Positions 8,960 through 17,815 are shown, numbered from the stretch's first letter. The stretch is 64,000 nt of DNA from Ochrobactrum vermis (GCF_002975205.1 NZ_PCOC01000001.1:2770957-2834956); one strand, 5' to 3'. Numbers and translations are program-made. The notes: generated from the sequence alone by a model not told the origin.

Positions 8960-9907
8960 TTGACGCGCGCCGCGAAGTGGAAATTGCCCGTTCTTATCGG
9001 GCTAGTGGTTGCGCCTTTCGTGGTGACCGGTTGCACGACGACTGGAACCTCGGGAAAAGCCAATTCGGAAAAGACGGCGGCAAGCCACGTCAAGACCGTC
9101 AATGGCGTGAAGACCTATACCTACACCGCACGGGACAAGAATTGTCTTGAGCGTGCGATGTTCTTCGAATCCAACCGTTCGAGCTCCGATGGCCTTCTGG
9201 CTGTCGGCACGGTCGTCATGAATCGTCTCGCATCGGGCCGTTATCCGGATACGATTTGTGGTGTGGTCGGTCAGAAGAACCAGTTTGCACCTGGTGTTCT
9301 TTCACGCCAGATGAATTCCAAAGCGCTGCCGGACGTCCAGGCCGCCGCAGCCGCAGTCCTCAAAGGGGAACGGCATCCAAAGTTGAAGAATGCCATGTTC
9401 TTCCACACGGCTGGCCTGAAATTTCCCTATAACAACATGCATTATGTGCTCGTCGCGGGTGGCAATTCCTTCTACGAGAAGCGCAATCGCGACGGTTCGC
9501 TGCAAAGCCCGGTTCCGCAGGATCCATACAATCTCGCTCTGGCCTATTCACCGCAATCACCTTCTGTTCCGCAAGATGCATCCTATGACGTGACCTTGCC
9601 GCAGACAGGACCGGTTCCGGGAACGGAACCAACCGTTCAGGTGGCGCTTGCGGAAGCTGTAAAGGCTCAAAGCGTGGAACAGAATGTCGGTGCTGGCCCG
9701 CAGGCTCGCGGCGACCGTCTGGCGCGTCATCGCGGTGTTGCAGCGCCTCAACAGGAACAGCCTGTGCAGATGGCCTCCTACCAGTCGCAATTCGATACGA
9801 CTGCCCCGCAGGCGGCATCGCTCGGCTATGCGCCTGCAAGCCAGAAGCAGGTTGACGCCATCGGCGCGCTCCTTCTGTCCCAGGACCGCCCGGAAGCACC
9901 GCTCTAA
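8960..9907 (+). CDS. SleB-type cell wall hydrolase, lipoprotein
   Basis: Predicted envelope peptidoglycan hydrolase of the SleB (Hydrolase_2) family, 315 residues. The N-terminus has a short basic segment, a hydrophobic core and the lipobox VVTGC, so it should be a lipoprotein. The catalytic domain runs from about residue 55 to 170: NCLERAMFFESNRSSSDG contains the conserved Glu, followed by VGTVVMNRL and QNQFAP-type sequence (QKNQFAPG). The C-terminal 130 residues are Pro/Gln/Ala-rich and low in complexity. TTG 8960 is used because the frame is closed at 8942 and the only nearby ATG (8946) is in another frame that stops after five codons. Confidence 0.85.
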   Translation: MTRAAKWKLPVLIGLVVAPFVVTGCTTTGTSGKANSEKTAASHVKTVNGVKTYTYTARDKNCLERAMFFESNRSSSDGLLAVGTVVMNRLASGRYPDTICGVVGQKNQFAPGVLSRQMNSKALPDVQAAAAAVLKGERHPKLKNAMFFHTAGLKFPYNNMHYVLVAGGNSFYEKRNRDGSLQSPVPQDPYNLALAYSPQSPSVPQDASYDVTLPQTGPVPGTEPTVQVALAEAVKAQSVEQNVGAGPQARGDRLARHRGVAAPQQEQPVQMASYQSQFDTTAPQAASLGYAPASQKQVDAIGALLLSQDRPEAPL

Positions 9908-9934
9908 GAAGCGTGTTTATAATCGGACAAACTG

Positions 9935-9972
9935 AAACGCCGGTCTGATTTCATTCAGATCGGCGTTTTGGT
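9935..9972. terminator. Bidirectional terminator
   Basis: AAACGCCGGTCTGA (9935-9948) pairs with TCAGATCGGCGTTT (9955-9968), a 14-bp stem with one G-U pair, followed by TT and preceded by A-residues. It can serve the SleB-like gene and the convergent lipoprotein gene. Confidence 0.8.
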
Positions 9973-10008
9973 TTCATGGGTGACCGCTGTCCCTTTCCGG
10001 AGAAGCTT

Positions 10009-10251
10009 TCAGGGCCGGTAGATCACCATCGGTGCGTCGTAGAAATCGACCTGGTTCTGCCAGGCGCGCCGGTCGGCTCTGCGATCGAGGTCCAATCGCA
10101 TGAGACAATTGGCGAAAGCGTCGGTCTTGGCCTTGAAGCCATAGCTGCGGCAGGTCTGCTCGTCGGCGGCGCGGCGTTGCTCGGGCGTCATGGTAACGCA
10201 GCCCGCAAGTAGGCTGGTTATGCAAAGTAGGATAAGCACTTTCCGGTTCAT
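10009..10251 (-). CDS. Small cysteine-containing lipoprotein
   Basis: Predicted 80-residue lipoprotein. Signal sequence MNRKVLILLCITS leads into lipobox LLAGC, so the mature protein is about 63 residues and lipid-anchored at Cys18. Mature part has two further cysteines (near 34 and 49) in the pattern C-x3-G-x-K-x-KT-x-AF-x2-CL, then an Arg/Asp-rich helix and WQN. ATG 10251 is preceded by GAGGAAAGTAACGGCG, better than the more upstream start at 10278. Function unknown. A related but frameshifted copy lies 226 bp upstream on the same strand (10477-10727), so the two probably arose by duplication. Confidence 0.75.
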   Translation of the reverse strand: MNRKVLILLCITSLLAGCVTMTPEQRRAADEQTCRSYGFKAKTDAFANCLMRLDLDRRADRRAWQNQVDFYDAPMVIYRP

Positions 10252-10314
10252 CGCCGTTACTTTCCTCGTGGCGCTCACCGCATCGTTATCGTGCGTGGTG
10301 CGATGAAATTATAC

Positions 10315-10423
10315 GAGCGTATCCCGATAAGTGCGAAGCATCTTTCGGGAAAAAGCGCTAAAAAAATGGGTCGAGCATTTCCAATGGTTCAATCCAGACA
10401 GGAAATGCTCTAGGCGCTAGAGC
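10315..10423. repeat. Mosaic intergenic palindromic repeat, copy 2
   Basis: GAGCGTATCCCGATAAGTGCG module followed by a hairpin module in which GAGCATTTCC pairs with GGAAATGCTC. It sits between the intact and frameshifted lipoprotein genes. Confidence 0.55.
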
Positions 10424-10476
10424 AACGTCAGCGATTTCGGTAATCTAATCACGTGGAATCGAATCTTCCCGCTTTG

Positions 10477-10727
10477 TCAAAACCATGGATAGGGAAGAGG
10501 CAGACCTTCCTCGACATCTCGGTCATTCTGCCAGAGACGCTTGTCGATATCGCGTTGGAGATCCCGCTGTCCGAGGCATTTTTTGAAAGCTGTCGTCTTC
10601 GGTTTATATCCCGCAGTATGGCAGAAATTCTGATCCATAGTGCGAAGTTGCGCGACGGTCTGAGTCGAGCATCCGGTAATTGCAGAAAAGGAAAATAAAA
10701 TAAAATAAGAAATATTCTGGTGTTCAT
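10477..10727 (-). pseudogene. Frameshifted lipoprotein gene, paralogue of 10009-10251
   Basis: Start ATG 10727 (GGAG five bases upstream) encodes MNTRIFLIL, a lipoprotein signal start. The frame then shifts inside three tandem ATTTT units (10692-10706 on the plus strand as AAAAT). In the new frame the lipobox AITGC and a mature part with C-x3-G-x-K-x-KT-x-AF-x2-CL and WQN follow to a TGA at 10477, matching the neighbouring intact lipoprotein along its length. Removing exactly one 5-bp unit would rejoin the frames into an 81-residue lipoprotein with a normal signal peptide. It is either a pseudogene or a switchable gene in the off state. Confidence 0.75.
10692..10706. repeat. Three tandem AAAAT units causing a frameshift
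   Basis: AAAATAAAATAAAAT on the plus strand lies within the signal-peptide codons of the minus-strand lipoprotein gene. Three units are out of frame; two would be in frame. Confidence 0.85.
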
Positions 10728-10838
10728 AATCACTCCAAAGAAAAATGCACTTCTATGTATATTTGAAGGTGTTTACATTGTAATCACCAGTTTTTAATAC
10801 CAATTAATTTCAGTTTGTTCACCCAAGAAGGCTAACAT

Positions 10839-12110
10839 ATGGAGATTCGTCAATACATGGGCAACAATTCATTCGTGAATGCCATTCATCCGGTGAAACT
10901 TGAACGTCTGGCGGAAGTCGCTGTTCGCGTTGGCCTGCAATTGCGCGAGGGGCAAGATCTCGTCATCACCGCACCGGTCGTCGCGCTGCCGCTGGTTCGG
11001 CTGATTGCCAAGCATGCCTACAAGGCCGGGGCTGGACTGGTAACACCATTCTTCGCGGATGACGACATGGCGCTTGCCCGTTACGAGAACGCGCCTGACG
11101 CGAGTTTCGACCGCGCAGCGAGCTGGCTTTATGAAGGCATGGCAAAGGCCTATTCGGACGGCGCTGCCCGTCTGGCAATTGCTGCCGATAATCCCATGCT
11201 CCTCTCCAGTCAGGACCCGGCCAGGGTTTCACGCGCCAACCGCGCCAATTCGAAGGCTTATCAGCCGGCACTCGAAAAGATCGCCGGTTTCGACATCAAC
11301 TGGAACATCGTCTCCTATCCCAACCCGGCATGGGCAAAGCTCATGTTTCCAAACGAACCGGAGGACATTGCGACCCGCAAGCTGGCCGATGCGATCTTCG
11401 CGGCTTCACGGGTCGATGTCGACGATCCAGTCGGTGCCTGGGCGGCACACAATGCAGCGCTCCGCACGCGCACCCGCTTCCTGAACGGCAAGGCCTATAG
11501 CGCCTTGCATTTCAAAGGCCCGAATACCGATCTGACGGTCGGACTTGCTGATGGTCATGAATGGCACGGCGGCGCTTCCACCGCGAAAAATGGTATTACC
11601 TGCAATCCGAACATTCCGACGGAGGAGGTGTTCACCACGCCTCATGCGCTGCGCGTCGAGGGGTATGTGACGAGCACCAAGCCTCTATCGCATCAGGGCA
11701 CCCTGATCGAGAATATTGCGGTTCGCTTTGAAGGCGGACGGATCGTCGAGGCAAAGGCCAGTCGCGGTGAAGAAGTTCTCAATAAAGTGCTGGATACCGA
11801 TGAAGGCGCCCGTCGTCTGGGCGAAGTGGCACTTGTGCCGCATTCCTCGCCGATCTCGCAAAGCGGACTTCTGTTCTACAACACCTTGTTTGATGAAAAT
11901 GCTGCAAGCCACATCGCGCTCGGCCAGTGTTATTCCAAATGCTTTGTCGACGGCGCAAAACTCACGCCGGAACAGATCAAGGCGCAAGGTGGCAATTCAA
12001 GTCTGATCCATATCGACTGGATGATCGGCTCTGGCCAAATCGACGTCGATGGCATCAGCGCCGATGGAACCCGTGAGCCGGTCATGCGCAGCGGTGAGTG
12101 GGCAAGCTGA
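10839..12110 (+). CDS. M29-family aminopeptidase
   Basis: Cytosolic metallo-aminopeptidase of the M29 (AmpS/PepS/thermophilic aminopeptidase) family, 423 residues, slightly longer than usual because of a short N-terminal extension. The family metal-ligand segments are visible: NIPTEEVFTTP (Glu ligands), EGYVTSTKPL, GARRLGEVALV, and SHIALGQCYSK plus HIDWMIGS near the C-terminus (His and Asp ligands). ATG 10839 has AAGAAGG eight bases upstream; ATG 10857 is an alternative. Monocistronic, closed by a strong terminator. Confidence 0.93.
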   Translation: MEIRQYMGNNSFVNAIHPVKLERLAEVAVRVGLQLREGQDLVITAPVVALPLVRLIAKHAYKAGAGLVTPFFADDDMALARYENAPDASFDRAASWLYEGMAKAYSDGAARLAIAADNPMLLSSQDPARVSRANRANSKAYQPALEKIAGFDINWNIVSYPNPAWAKLMFPNEPEDIATRKLADAIFAASRVDVDDPVGAWAAHNAALRTRTRFLNGKAYSALHFKGPNTDLTVGLADGHEWHGGASTAKNGITCNPNIPTEEVFTTPHALRVEGYVTSTKPLSHQGTLIENIAVRFEGGRIVEAKASRGEEVLNKVLDTDEGARRLGEVALVPHSSPISQSGLLFYNTLFDENAASHIALGQCYSKCFVDGAKLTPEQIKAQGGNSSLIHIDWMIGSGQIDVDGISADGTREPVMRSGEWAS

Positions 12111-12126
12111 TCCGGGAAATAGAGGA

Positions 12127-12153
12127 GGCCGGGAATTTCCCGGCCTTTTATTT
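12127..12153 (+). terminator. Rho-independent terminator after the M29 aminopeptidase
   Basis: GGCCGGG and CCCGGCC form a 7-bp GC stem around AATTT, followed by TTTTATTT. Confidence 0.85.
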
Positions 12154-12213
12154 GATTCAGGCTTTATCGATATTGGGGAATTATGCCATTCGCAGGCCGT
12201 CAGAACCCCAATG

Positions 12214-12711
12214 TCAGTTCTTTTCCTGAACATGGGCCTCGAGGAACCACAGCGCCTTGTCCAGACTACGGGATGCGGCGGTAAAAATATCCGCTGTATC
12301 GTCGTCACCTGCATCGTCCGCATCCTTGATCGACTTGCGCAAGAGATTGGCAACATCGCCATAGCGTTCGATCAGGGCAAGCAGATGGTCGTGAACGGCA
12401 TAGATATCGGTCGGATATGGCTTGAGTTTGCTTTCCTTGGCCACGACCTGCGTGGTGCCATAGGCCGTCCCGCCGATCTGCACGGCACGCTCGGCAATCG
12501 TATCGACATGTTCGTCGAGATCGTCACGGAAACCGTCGAGCATTTCATGAACAGCGATGAACTGCGGCCCCTTGAGGTTCCAGTGAGCCTGTTTTGTGAT
12601 GAGGGCAAGATCGATGGTCGCGGCAAGGTTTTCGTTGAGCAGCGCGATCATTGTCGTCTTCGTATTGGAAGGAAGATCGTTGCGGGTTGCATGCATCGAC
12701 GTCTTGGACAT
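12214..12711 (-). CDS. dps: Dps family ferritin-like DNA protection protein
   Basis: Starvation/stationary-phase protein that oxidises Fe(II) with peroxide, stores iron and coats DNA as a dodecamer. The 165-residue product has the Dps ferroxidase ligands in HWNLKGPQFIAVHEMLD (two His, Asp) and DDLDEHVDTIAERA (Asp, Glu), shared across subunit interfaces. N-terminal about 20 residues are Lys/Arg/Ser/Thr-rich and may contact DNA. ATG 12711 follows GAGGATAAA. It converges with the aminopeptidase gene and diverges from tsaB. Confidence 0.95.
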   Translation of the reverse strand: MSKTSMHATRNDLPSNTKTTMIALLNENLAATIDLALITKQAHWNLKGPQFIAVHEMLDGFRDDLDEHVDTIAERAVQIGGTAYGTTQVVAKESKLKPYPTDIYAVHDHLLALIERYGDVANLLRKSIKDADDAGDDDTADIFTAASRSLDKALWFLEAHVQEKN

Positions 12712-13022
12712 TTTATCCTCATATCCTTTTGCTCGATCCGGCTTGGAGTGGCCGGGGGAGTAACTGGGGGAGCGACTGGGAAATGTCGCTCATAGTCGTG
12801 GGCAGCTGTTCCAAACGCAAACGAAGCTGCCAGATCCCTGTGAGGCTGCTTGCCGGATGGACCATTGTTGCCGTTGGGACAACGCAAAAACGTTCCCGCA
12901 CCCGCTTGCAAAACGTATATCGCCAGCTTTTGTTCCGCGAGGACGGCTAAAAACGAACGCGATCCGGCCTTTGGGCAAGACTTGGCTTGTCGCGACGCAA
13001 AATCTGATTTACCCGGTTGCAC
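12712..13022. promoter_or_regulatory. Divergent dps-tsaB spacer
   Basis: 311 bp without a credible gene. It should hold the dps promoter (leftward) and one for tsaB-rimI-plsC (rightward). A G-rich imperfect tandem (GGGGGAGTAACTGGGGGAGC, about 12757-12776) lies just upstream of dps. No convincing OxyR or IHF site was identified by eye. Confidence 0.4.
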
Positions 13023-13712
13023 ATGAAGATACTTGCGCTTGATACTGCCGCTTCGTGGTGTTCCGTTGCCGTCTATAACTCCGATGGCGATGTTGTACTC
13101 GCCGATGTGAGCGAAAACATCGGTAAGGGCCACGCGGAAGTGCTGATGGCCTATGTAGAACGCGCGATGAAAATGGCGAAACTATCGCTCCACGACATGG
13201 ATCGGGTGGCGGTCAATATCGGGCCGGGATCTTTCACCGGTGTTCGTATTGGTGTTTCGGCGGCACGCGGTTTTGCACTGGCGCTGGGTGTTCCTGCCAT
13301 CGGCATCACTGCCTTCGAAGCGCTGGCGGCAGAAACGCAGGCCCTATTGCCGGGGAAGCCGGTGCTGATCCTCCTTGAGGCGCATCGCGGCGAGATTTAT
13401 GCGCAAGCGTACGACGCGCAAGGTGGGCCGAACTTGAAGCCTCTGGTCCTGTCGCGGGAAGAGGCCGAGGCTCTTGCAGTTTCCCAAGCGGAGAACACGG
13501 TTCTCGCGGGTTCCGCAGCATCGGCGATCAATGAAGCCATCGGCGGCCGTTTTGCGTTAGGTCCGGCGGAGCCCACGGCGAAAATCGGCATCTATGCGCG
13601 TCTGGCATGCACGCGCCAGCCGGGTGATGCACCCAAACCGCTTTATATGCGCGGGCCCGATGCGAAGCCGCAGGTCGGGTTTGCCTTGCCACGCAGGCAG
13701 GCTGGAGAATAG
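13023..13712 (+). CDS. tsaB: tRNA threonylcarbamoyladenosine biosynthesis protein TsaB
   Basis: Partner of TsaD in forming N6-threonylcarbamoyladenosine at position 37 of ANN-decoding tRNAs. Product of 229 residues with ASKHA-fold features: MKILALDTAASWCSVAVY at the N-terminus, IGKGHAEVLM, and VNIGPGSFTGVRIGVSAARG in the middle. ATG 13023 is chosen; a TTG two codons upstream (13017) is also in frame. rimI starts 3 bp after the stop, a tsaB-rimI pairing common in bacteria. Confidence 0.95.
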   Translation: MKILALDTAASWCSVAVYNSDGDVVLADVSENIGKGHAEVLMAYVERAMKMAKLSLHDMDRVAVNIGPGSFTGVRIGVSAARGFALALGVPAIGITAFEALAAETQALLPGKPVLILLEAHRGEIYAQAYDAQGGPNLKPLVLSREEAEALAVSQAENTVLAGSAASAINEAIGGRFALGPAEPTAKIGIYARLACTRQPGDAPKPLYMRGPDAKPQVGFALPRRQAGE

Positions 13713-13715
13713 CCG

Positions 13716-14228
13716 ATGATGGGCTTGCCGTTCGGCCGTTTTGGCCGCAGACAGGTGTCAGTCGAACCGCTGGGCGCACAGGACAGTCATGCGATCCAGC
13801 GCATCCACGCCGTTGCTTTCCATCATGGCTGGAGTTCTGATGATTTCAGGTCGCTGATCGCGCAGGATACGGTTTTCGGCTTCGTTGCCCGTTTGGAGGG
13901 CAAGCCGAAAGACGCCTGTGGCTTCGTGCTGGCTCGTCTGGTTGCGGGTGAAGCGGAAATCCTGACGATAGCCGTCGCGCGCGATGTACAGCGTCAGGGT
14001 GTTGGACGCGTGCTGATGGATGCCGTGCTGCGTCATCTCTATCAGGAGCGCGCCGAAACGCTTTTTCTGGAAGTGGATGAGGCGAATGTTGCTGCACAGG
14101 CGCTCTATCGCCGCCTCGGCTTCCAGAAAGTTGGCGACAGGCCCGCTTATTACGAAACAGCGAATGGGCGTTCGGCCGCGCTGATATTGCGTCGCGACCT
14201 GAACCGTGCCTCGGCGGGGCCGCGATGA
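13716..14228 (+). CDS. rimI: Ribosomal-protein-alanine N-acetyltransferase
   Basis: GNAT-fold N-acetyltransferase of 170 residues. The acetyl-CoA loop is ARDVQRQGVGRVLMD, followed by the family C-terminal signature FLEVDEANVAAQALYRRLGF. RimI acetylates the N-terminus of ribosomal protein S18 in E. coli; specificity here is inferred from family and tsaB linkage. The first ATG of an ATGATG pair is used. Its stop overlaps the plsC start by 4 bp (ATGA). Confidence 0.92.
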   Translation: MMGLPFGRFGRRQVSVEPLGAQDSHAIQRIHAVAFHHGWSSDDFRSLIAQDTVFGFVARLEGKPKDACGFVLARLVAGEAEILTIAVARDVQRQGVGRVLMDAVLRHLYQERAETLFLEVDEANVAAQALYRRLGFQKVGDRPAYYETANGRSAALILRRDLNRASAGPR

Positions 14229-15028
14229 TCGGAGCAATCCGCATCTTTCTGGTTGTTGCGGCAATGGCCGTGCTGAGCTTGTCGCTCATTCCGCTCCAGT
14301 ATCTGTTTCTGAAACTGAAGAATGGCTGGAAGCGACGCCTGCCGACTTTTTTCCACCGCACCGTCGCACGTCTGTTTGGCTTCCGCATCAAGACTGTCGG
14401 CCAGATGCATGAGGGACGCCCCCTTCTGCTCGTCGCCAATCACAGCTCGTGGAGCGATATCATCGTTCTGTCGACGGTCGGTCAGGTATCCTTCATCGCC
14501 AAGTCGGAAGTCAGAAAGTGGCCTGTTTTTGGTATGTTCGCCGTTTTGCAACGCACCGTTTTCGTGGAACGGGAGCGGCGGGGCAAGACGGCTGAACAAA
14601 CATCGGAAATCGCCAAGCGGCTGGCAACCGATGATGCGATGGTGCTGTTCGCAGAAGGCACGACATCGGATGGCAATCGCGTCCTGCCGTTCAAGACGGC
14701 GCTTTTCGGTGCCGCACACGCCGCGATCAGGGAAGCCAATGTGCCCGAAGTGGTGGTTCAGCCGGTTGCCGTTGCCTATACGGGTGTTCACGGCATGGCG
14801 ATGGGCCGTTATTTCCGCCCGATCGCCTCTTGGCCGGGTGACGTCGAATTGATGCCGCACCTGAAAGGTATTTTGCGCGAGGGCGCCATCGACGTTGAAG
14901 TACGTTTCGGCGAACCGGTCGTCGTGACAGCCAAGACCGACCGCAAGGCGCTGGCCCGTACGATGGAGAACCGCGTGCGTGCGCTATTGCAAAGTGCGCT
15001 GCTGGGGCGCGAGATTCCGGAAGAGTAA
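14225..15028 (+). CDS. plsC: 1-acyl-sn-glycerol-3-phosphate acyltransferase family protein
   Basis: Membrane-associated acyltransferase that converts lysophosphatidic to phosphatidic acid, or an ornithine-lipid type relative. 267 residues. An N-terminal hydrophobic helix is followed by the H-x4-D catalytic box NHSSWSD (about residue 71), the substrate box FAEGTTSDG (about 142) and a VVVQPVAVAY strand. ATGA overlap with rimI indicates coupling. Rhizobiales have several PlsC paralogues, so the exact acceptor is uncertain and the symbol is by family. Confidence 0.85.
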   Translation: MIGAIRIFLVVAAMAVLSLSLIPLQYLFLKLKNGWKRRLPTFFHRTVARLFGFRIKTVGQMHEGRPLLLVANHSSWSDIIVLSTVGQVSFIAKSEVRKWPVFGMFAVLQRTVFVERERRGKTAEQTSEIAKRLATDDAMVLFAEGTTSDGNRVLPFKTALFGAAHAAIREANVPEVVVQPVAVAYTGVHGMAMGRYFRPIASWPGDVELMPHLKGILREGAIDVEVRFGEPVVVTAKTDRKALARTMENRVRALLQSALLGREIPEE

Positions 15029-15120
15029 CAGCCGTTCGATCAGGCGTTCAGCCGAGTGGTTAGCCGATTGGCTAGAATGTCACCTTTCAAAATGACGACA
15101 AAAGCTGTAGATAGCCGCGC

Positions 15121-16509
15121 ATGAGCGACAATATCACCGATCTTGAACCAACGGCAGAGCGCCCCAACGTGCGCAAGGTTTTCGTAAAAACCTATGGCTG
15201 CCAGATGAACGTCTACGATAGCCAGCGCATGGCCGACAGCCTTGCAGCGGAAGGCTATGTCGCAACCGATACGCCGGACGATGCCGATCTGGTTCTGCTC
15301 AATACTTGCCATATTCGCGAGAAGGCGTCGGAAAAGCTCTATTCCGCGCTTGGCCGGCTGCGCAAGATGAAGGACGCGCGCGAAGCAAATGGCAAGGAAT
15401 TGACCATTGGCGTAGCAGGATGTGTGGCGCAGGCCGAAGGGCAGGAAATCCTTCGCCGCGCGCCAAACGTCGATCTCGTCATCGGTCCGCAGACCTATCA
15501 CCGGCTGCCCAATGCGCTTGCTCGGGTTCGTGGCGGTGAAAAGGTCGTCGAAACCGAATATGCCCTGGAGGACAAGTTCGAGCATCTGCCGTCGCCGAAG
15601 CGTGAGGAAACCCGCAAGCGCGGTGTATCCGCTTTCCTGACAGTGCAGGAAGGCTGCGACAAATTCTGTACCTTCTGTGTGGTTCCCTATACGCGCGGCT
15701 CCGAAGTTTCGCGCAGCGTGAAGCAGATCGTGGCTGAGGCCGAACGTCTCGCCGATAGCGGCGTGCGCGAACTGACCCTGCTTGGCCAGAACGTCAATGC
15801 CTGGCACGGTGCTGGCGATGATGGTCGCGAATGGGGCTTGGGCGAGCTTCTGTTCCGTCTGGCGCGCATCCCGGGTATTGCCCGCCTTCGTTACACGACA
15901 AGCCATCCGCGCGACATGGACGACAGCCTGATTGCCGCCCACCGCGACCTGCGCCAGTTGATGCCTTACCTGCATCTGCCGGTGCAATCCGGTTCGGACC
16001 GCATTCTCAAGGCAATGAACCGTCGCCACAAGGCGGACGAATATGTGCGTCTGATCGAGCGCATCCGTGAAGTCAGGCCGGATATGGCGCTGTCGGGCGA
16101 TTTCATCGTCGGTTTCCCCGGTGAAACCGATCAGGACTTCGAAGACACGATGCAGCTGGTGCGTGAGGTTAATTACGCGCAAGCCTATTCGTTCAAATAT
16201 TCTCCGCGCCCCGGAACACCGGGTGCGGATCTTGATGATCACGTCGAGGAAGCGGTCAAGGATGAGCGCCTCCAGCGCCTCCAGGCGCTACTGTCCGAGC
16301 AGCAATATGCGTTTCAGGCTTCCATGATCGGTCGCGAGATGGACGTGCTCATCGAAAAGCCAGGCCGTGAGGCTGGGCAGATGGTGGGGCGCTCGCCCTG
16401 GCTTCTGCCGGTCGTCATTGACGGAAGCAGCGACAGCGTTGGCGACATCATTCATGTGAAAATCACGTCCACAGGTACCAATAGCCTTATTGCGCAAAAA
16501 CTGACCTGA
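15121..16509 (+). CDS. miaB: tRNA-2-methylthio-N6-dimethylallyladenosine synthase
   Basis: Radical-SAM methylthiotransferase that modifies A37 of UNN-decoding tRNAs. Product of 462 residues. The N-terminal UPF0004 domain supplies one Fe-S cluster through Cys27 (YGCQMN), Cys63 (NTCHIR) and Cys101 (AGCVAQ). The radical-SAM CxxxCxxC motif is Cys179, Cys183 and Cys186 (GCDKFCTFC). A C-terminal TRAM domain ends the protein. It uses SAM, which MetK encoded nearby produces. Confidence 0.97.
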   Translation: MSDNITDLEPTAERPNVRKVFVKTYGCQMNVYDSQRMADSLAAEGYVATDTPDDADLVLLNTCHIREKASEKLYSALGRLRKMKDAREANGKELTIGVAGCVAQAEGQEILRRAPNVDLVIGPQTYHRLPNALARVRGGEKVVETEYALEDKFEHLPSPKREETRKRGVSAFLTVQEGCDKFCTFCVVPYTRGSEVSRSVKQIVAEAERLADSGVRELTLLGQNVNAWHGAGDDGREWGLGELLFRLARIPGIARLRYTTSHPRDMDDSLIAAHRDLRQLMPYLHLPVQSGSDRILKAMNRRHKADEYVRLIERIREVRPDMALSGDFIVGFPGETDQDFEDTMQLVREVNYAQAYSFKYSPRPGTPGADLDDHVEEAVKDERLQRLQALLSEQQYAFQASMIGREMDVLIEKPGREAGQMVGRSPWLLPVVIDGSSDSVGDIIHVKITSTGTNSLIAQKLT

Positions 16510-16609
16510 AGGCATGATGGTGTTGAGGCAGAAAATTTCGGCGTTTTGAGTCGCTTGCCGGTAATCCTGTCGAGACGGTGATTGCAAAGCGTGAACGGTT
16601 TGTGTTCAC

Positions 16610-16652
16610 GCAGAATCTGGTCTGAAAAGTCTGCAACTTTTCAGGATTCTGC
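16610..16652 (+). promoter_or_regulatory. Nested hairpin in front of the phoH-like gene
   Basis: GCAGAAT (16610-16616) pairs with ATTCTGC (16646-16652), and inside it CTGAAAAGT (16622-16630) pairs with ACTTTTCAG (16636-16644). The stem ends five bases before the AAGGAGA ribosome site. There is no U-tract, so leader control is more likely than termination. Confidence 0.55.
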
Positions 16653-16667
16653 TTTAAGGAGATACGG

Positions 16668-17729
16668 TTGAGCGCTACGGAAAAGCTGAAGTCTGCCAAG
16701 CCAACCAATCAAACGCAAAAAAGCCCGACGACCGGGGCCTCGGATATGGCCCACATCGTGCTCACCTTCGACAACAACCGTTTTGCCAGCGCGCTTTACG
16801 GTCAGTTCGATGAAAATCTGGCCCGTATCGAACAGAAGCTTGGCGTGGATGTCCGCTCCAAGGGGAACCAGCTTTCGATCCGGGGCGAGCCGACCGCAAC
16901 CGAGCAGGCGCGGCGTACGCTTGATCATCTTTATGAAACGCTGCAGAAGGGTCATGAGCTGACGACTTCGGATGTCGACGGAGCGTTGCGCATGGCAATC
17001 GCTGCCGATGACCAGTTGACGCTACCGACCATGGAAAACAAGGGCAAGCTTTCGGCAGCCCAGATTTCCACGCGCAAGAAGACGATCTTTGCCCGCACGC
17101 CGACGCAGGACGCCTATATGCGTGCGCTTGACCGGTCGGAGCTGGTGCTCGGCGTCGGACCTGCCGGTACCGGCAAGACCTATCTTGCCGTCGCCCATGC
17201 AGCCATGTTGCTTGAGCGCGGTCTCGTCGAGCGCATTATCCTGTCGCGTCCGGCTGTCGAGGCTGGTGAACGACTGGGCTTCCTGCCGGGTGACATGAAG
17301 GAAAAGGTCGATCCCTATCTGCGCCCGCTCTATGATGCGCTTTATGACATGATGCCCGCCGATAAAGTCGAGCGTGCCATCACTGCGAACGTGATCGAGA
17401 TCGCGCCGCTGGCTTTCATGCGCGGGCGCACGCTGGCGCATTCTGCGGTCATTCTCGATGAAGCCCAGAACACGACGTCCATGCAGATGAAGATGTTCCT
17501 GACCCGCCTCGGCGAGGGTTCGCGCATGATCGTGACTGGCGATCCGAGCCAGATCGATCTTCCGCCGGGCCAGAAGTCGGGTCTCGTGGAAGCACTACGC
17601 GTGCTGGACGATGTCGAAGGCGTCATTAAGGTGCGTTTCACCGAGAAGGATGTCGTTCGTCATCCGCTGGTGGCAGCCATCGTCGGGGCTTACGATCGCG
17701 ACGGCAAGCAGCACGCCCGTTCGGAATGA
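16668..17729 (+). CDS. PhoH family ATPase (YbeZ)
   Basis: Cytosolic PhoH/YbeZ-type P-loop ATPase, 353 residues. An N-terminal KH-like segment of about 100 residues precedes the ATPase core with Walker A VGPAGTGKTYLA and Walker B AVILDEAQNTT, then the sensor segment MIVTGDPSQIDLP. In many bacteria this protein works with YbeY in rRNA maturation, and ybeY is the next gene here. The start is TTG 16668 because AAGGAGA lies five bases before it and no ATG fits as well; ATG 16746 would remove part of the N-domain. Despite the name there is no sign of a Pho box. Confidence 0.92.
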   Translation: MSATEKLKSAKPTNQTQKSPTTGASDMAHIVLTFDNNRFASALYGQFDENLARIEQKLGVDVRSKGNQLSIRGEPTATEQARRTLDHLYETLQKGHELTTSDVDGALRMAIAADDQLTLPTMENKGKLSAAQISTRKKTIFARTPTQDAYMRALDRSELVLGVGPAGTGKTYLAVAHAAMLLERGLVERIILSRPAVEAGERLGFLPGDMKEKVDPYLRPLYDALYDMMPADKVERAITANVIEIAPLAFMRGRTLAHSAVILDEAQNTTSMQMKMFLTRLGEGSRMIVTGDPSQIDLPPGQKSGLVEALRVLDDVEGVIKVRFTEKDVVRHPLVAAIVGAYDRDGKQHARSE

Positions 17730-17784
17730 TGCGAGTACGCGGATTGATCTTGCAATTGCCTATCGGAATCACGATTTAAAGGGT

Positions 17785-17815
17785 GCTGTCTGCCTTTTTG
17801 GCAGACAGCTTTCTT
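17785..17815 (+). terminator. Terminator between phoH-like gene and ybeY
   Basis: GCTGTCTGCC pairs perfectly with GGCAGACAGC around TTTTT, followed by TTTCTT. Confidence 0.8.

Noticed and set aside
12648..13133. 161-codon minus-strand frame between dps and tsaB
   Set aside because: Overlaps both real genes and has no supporting features.
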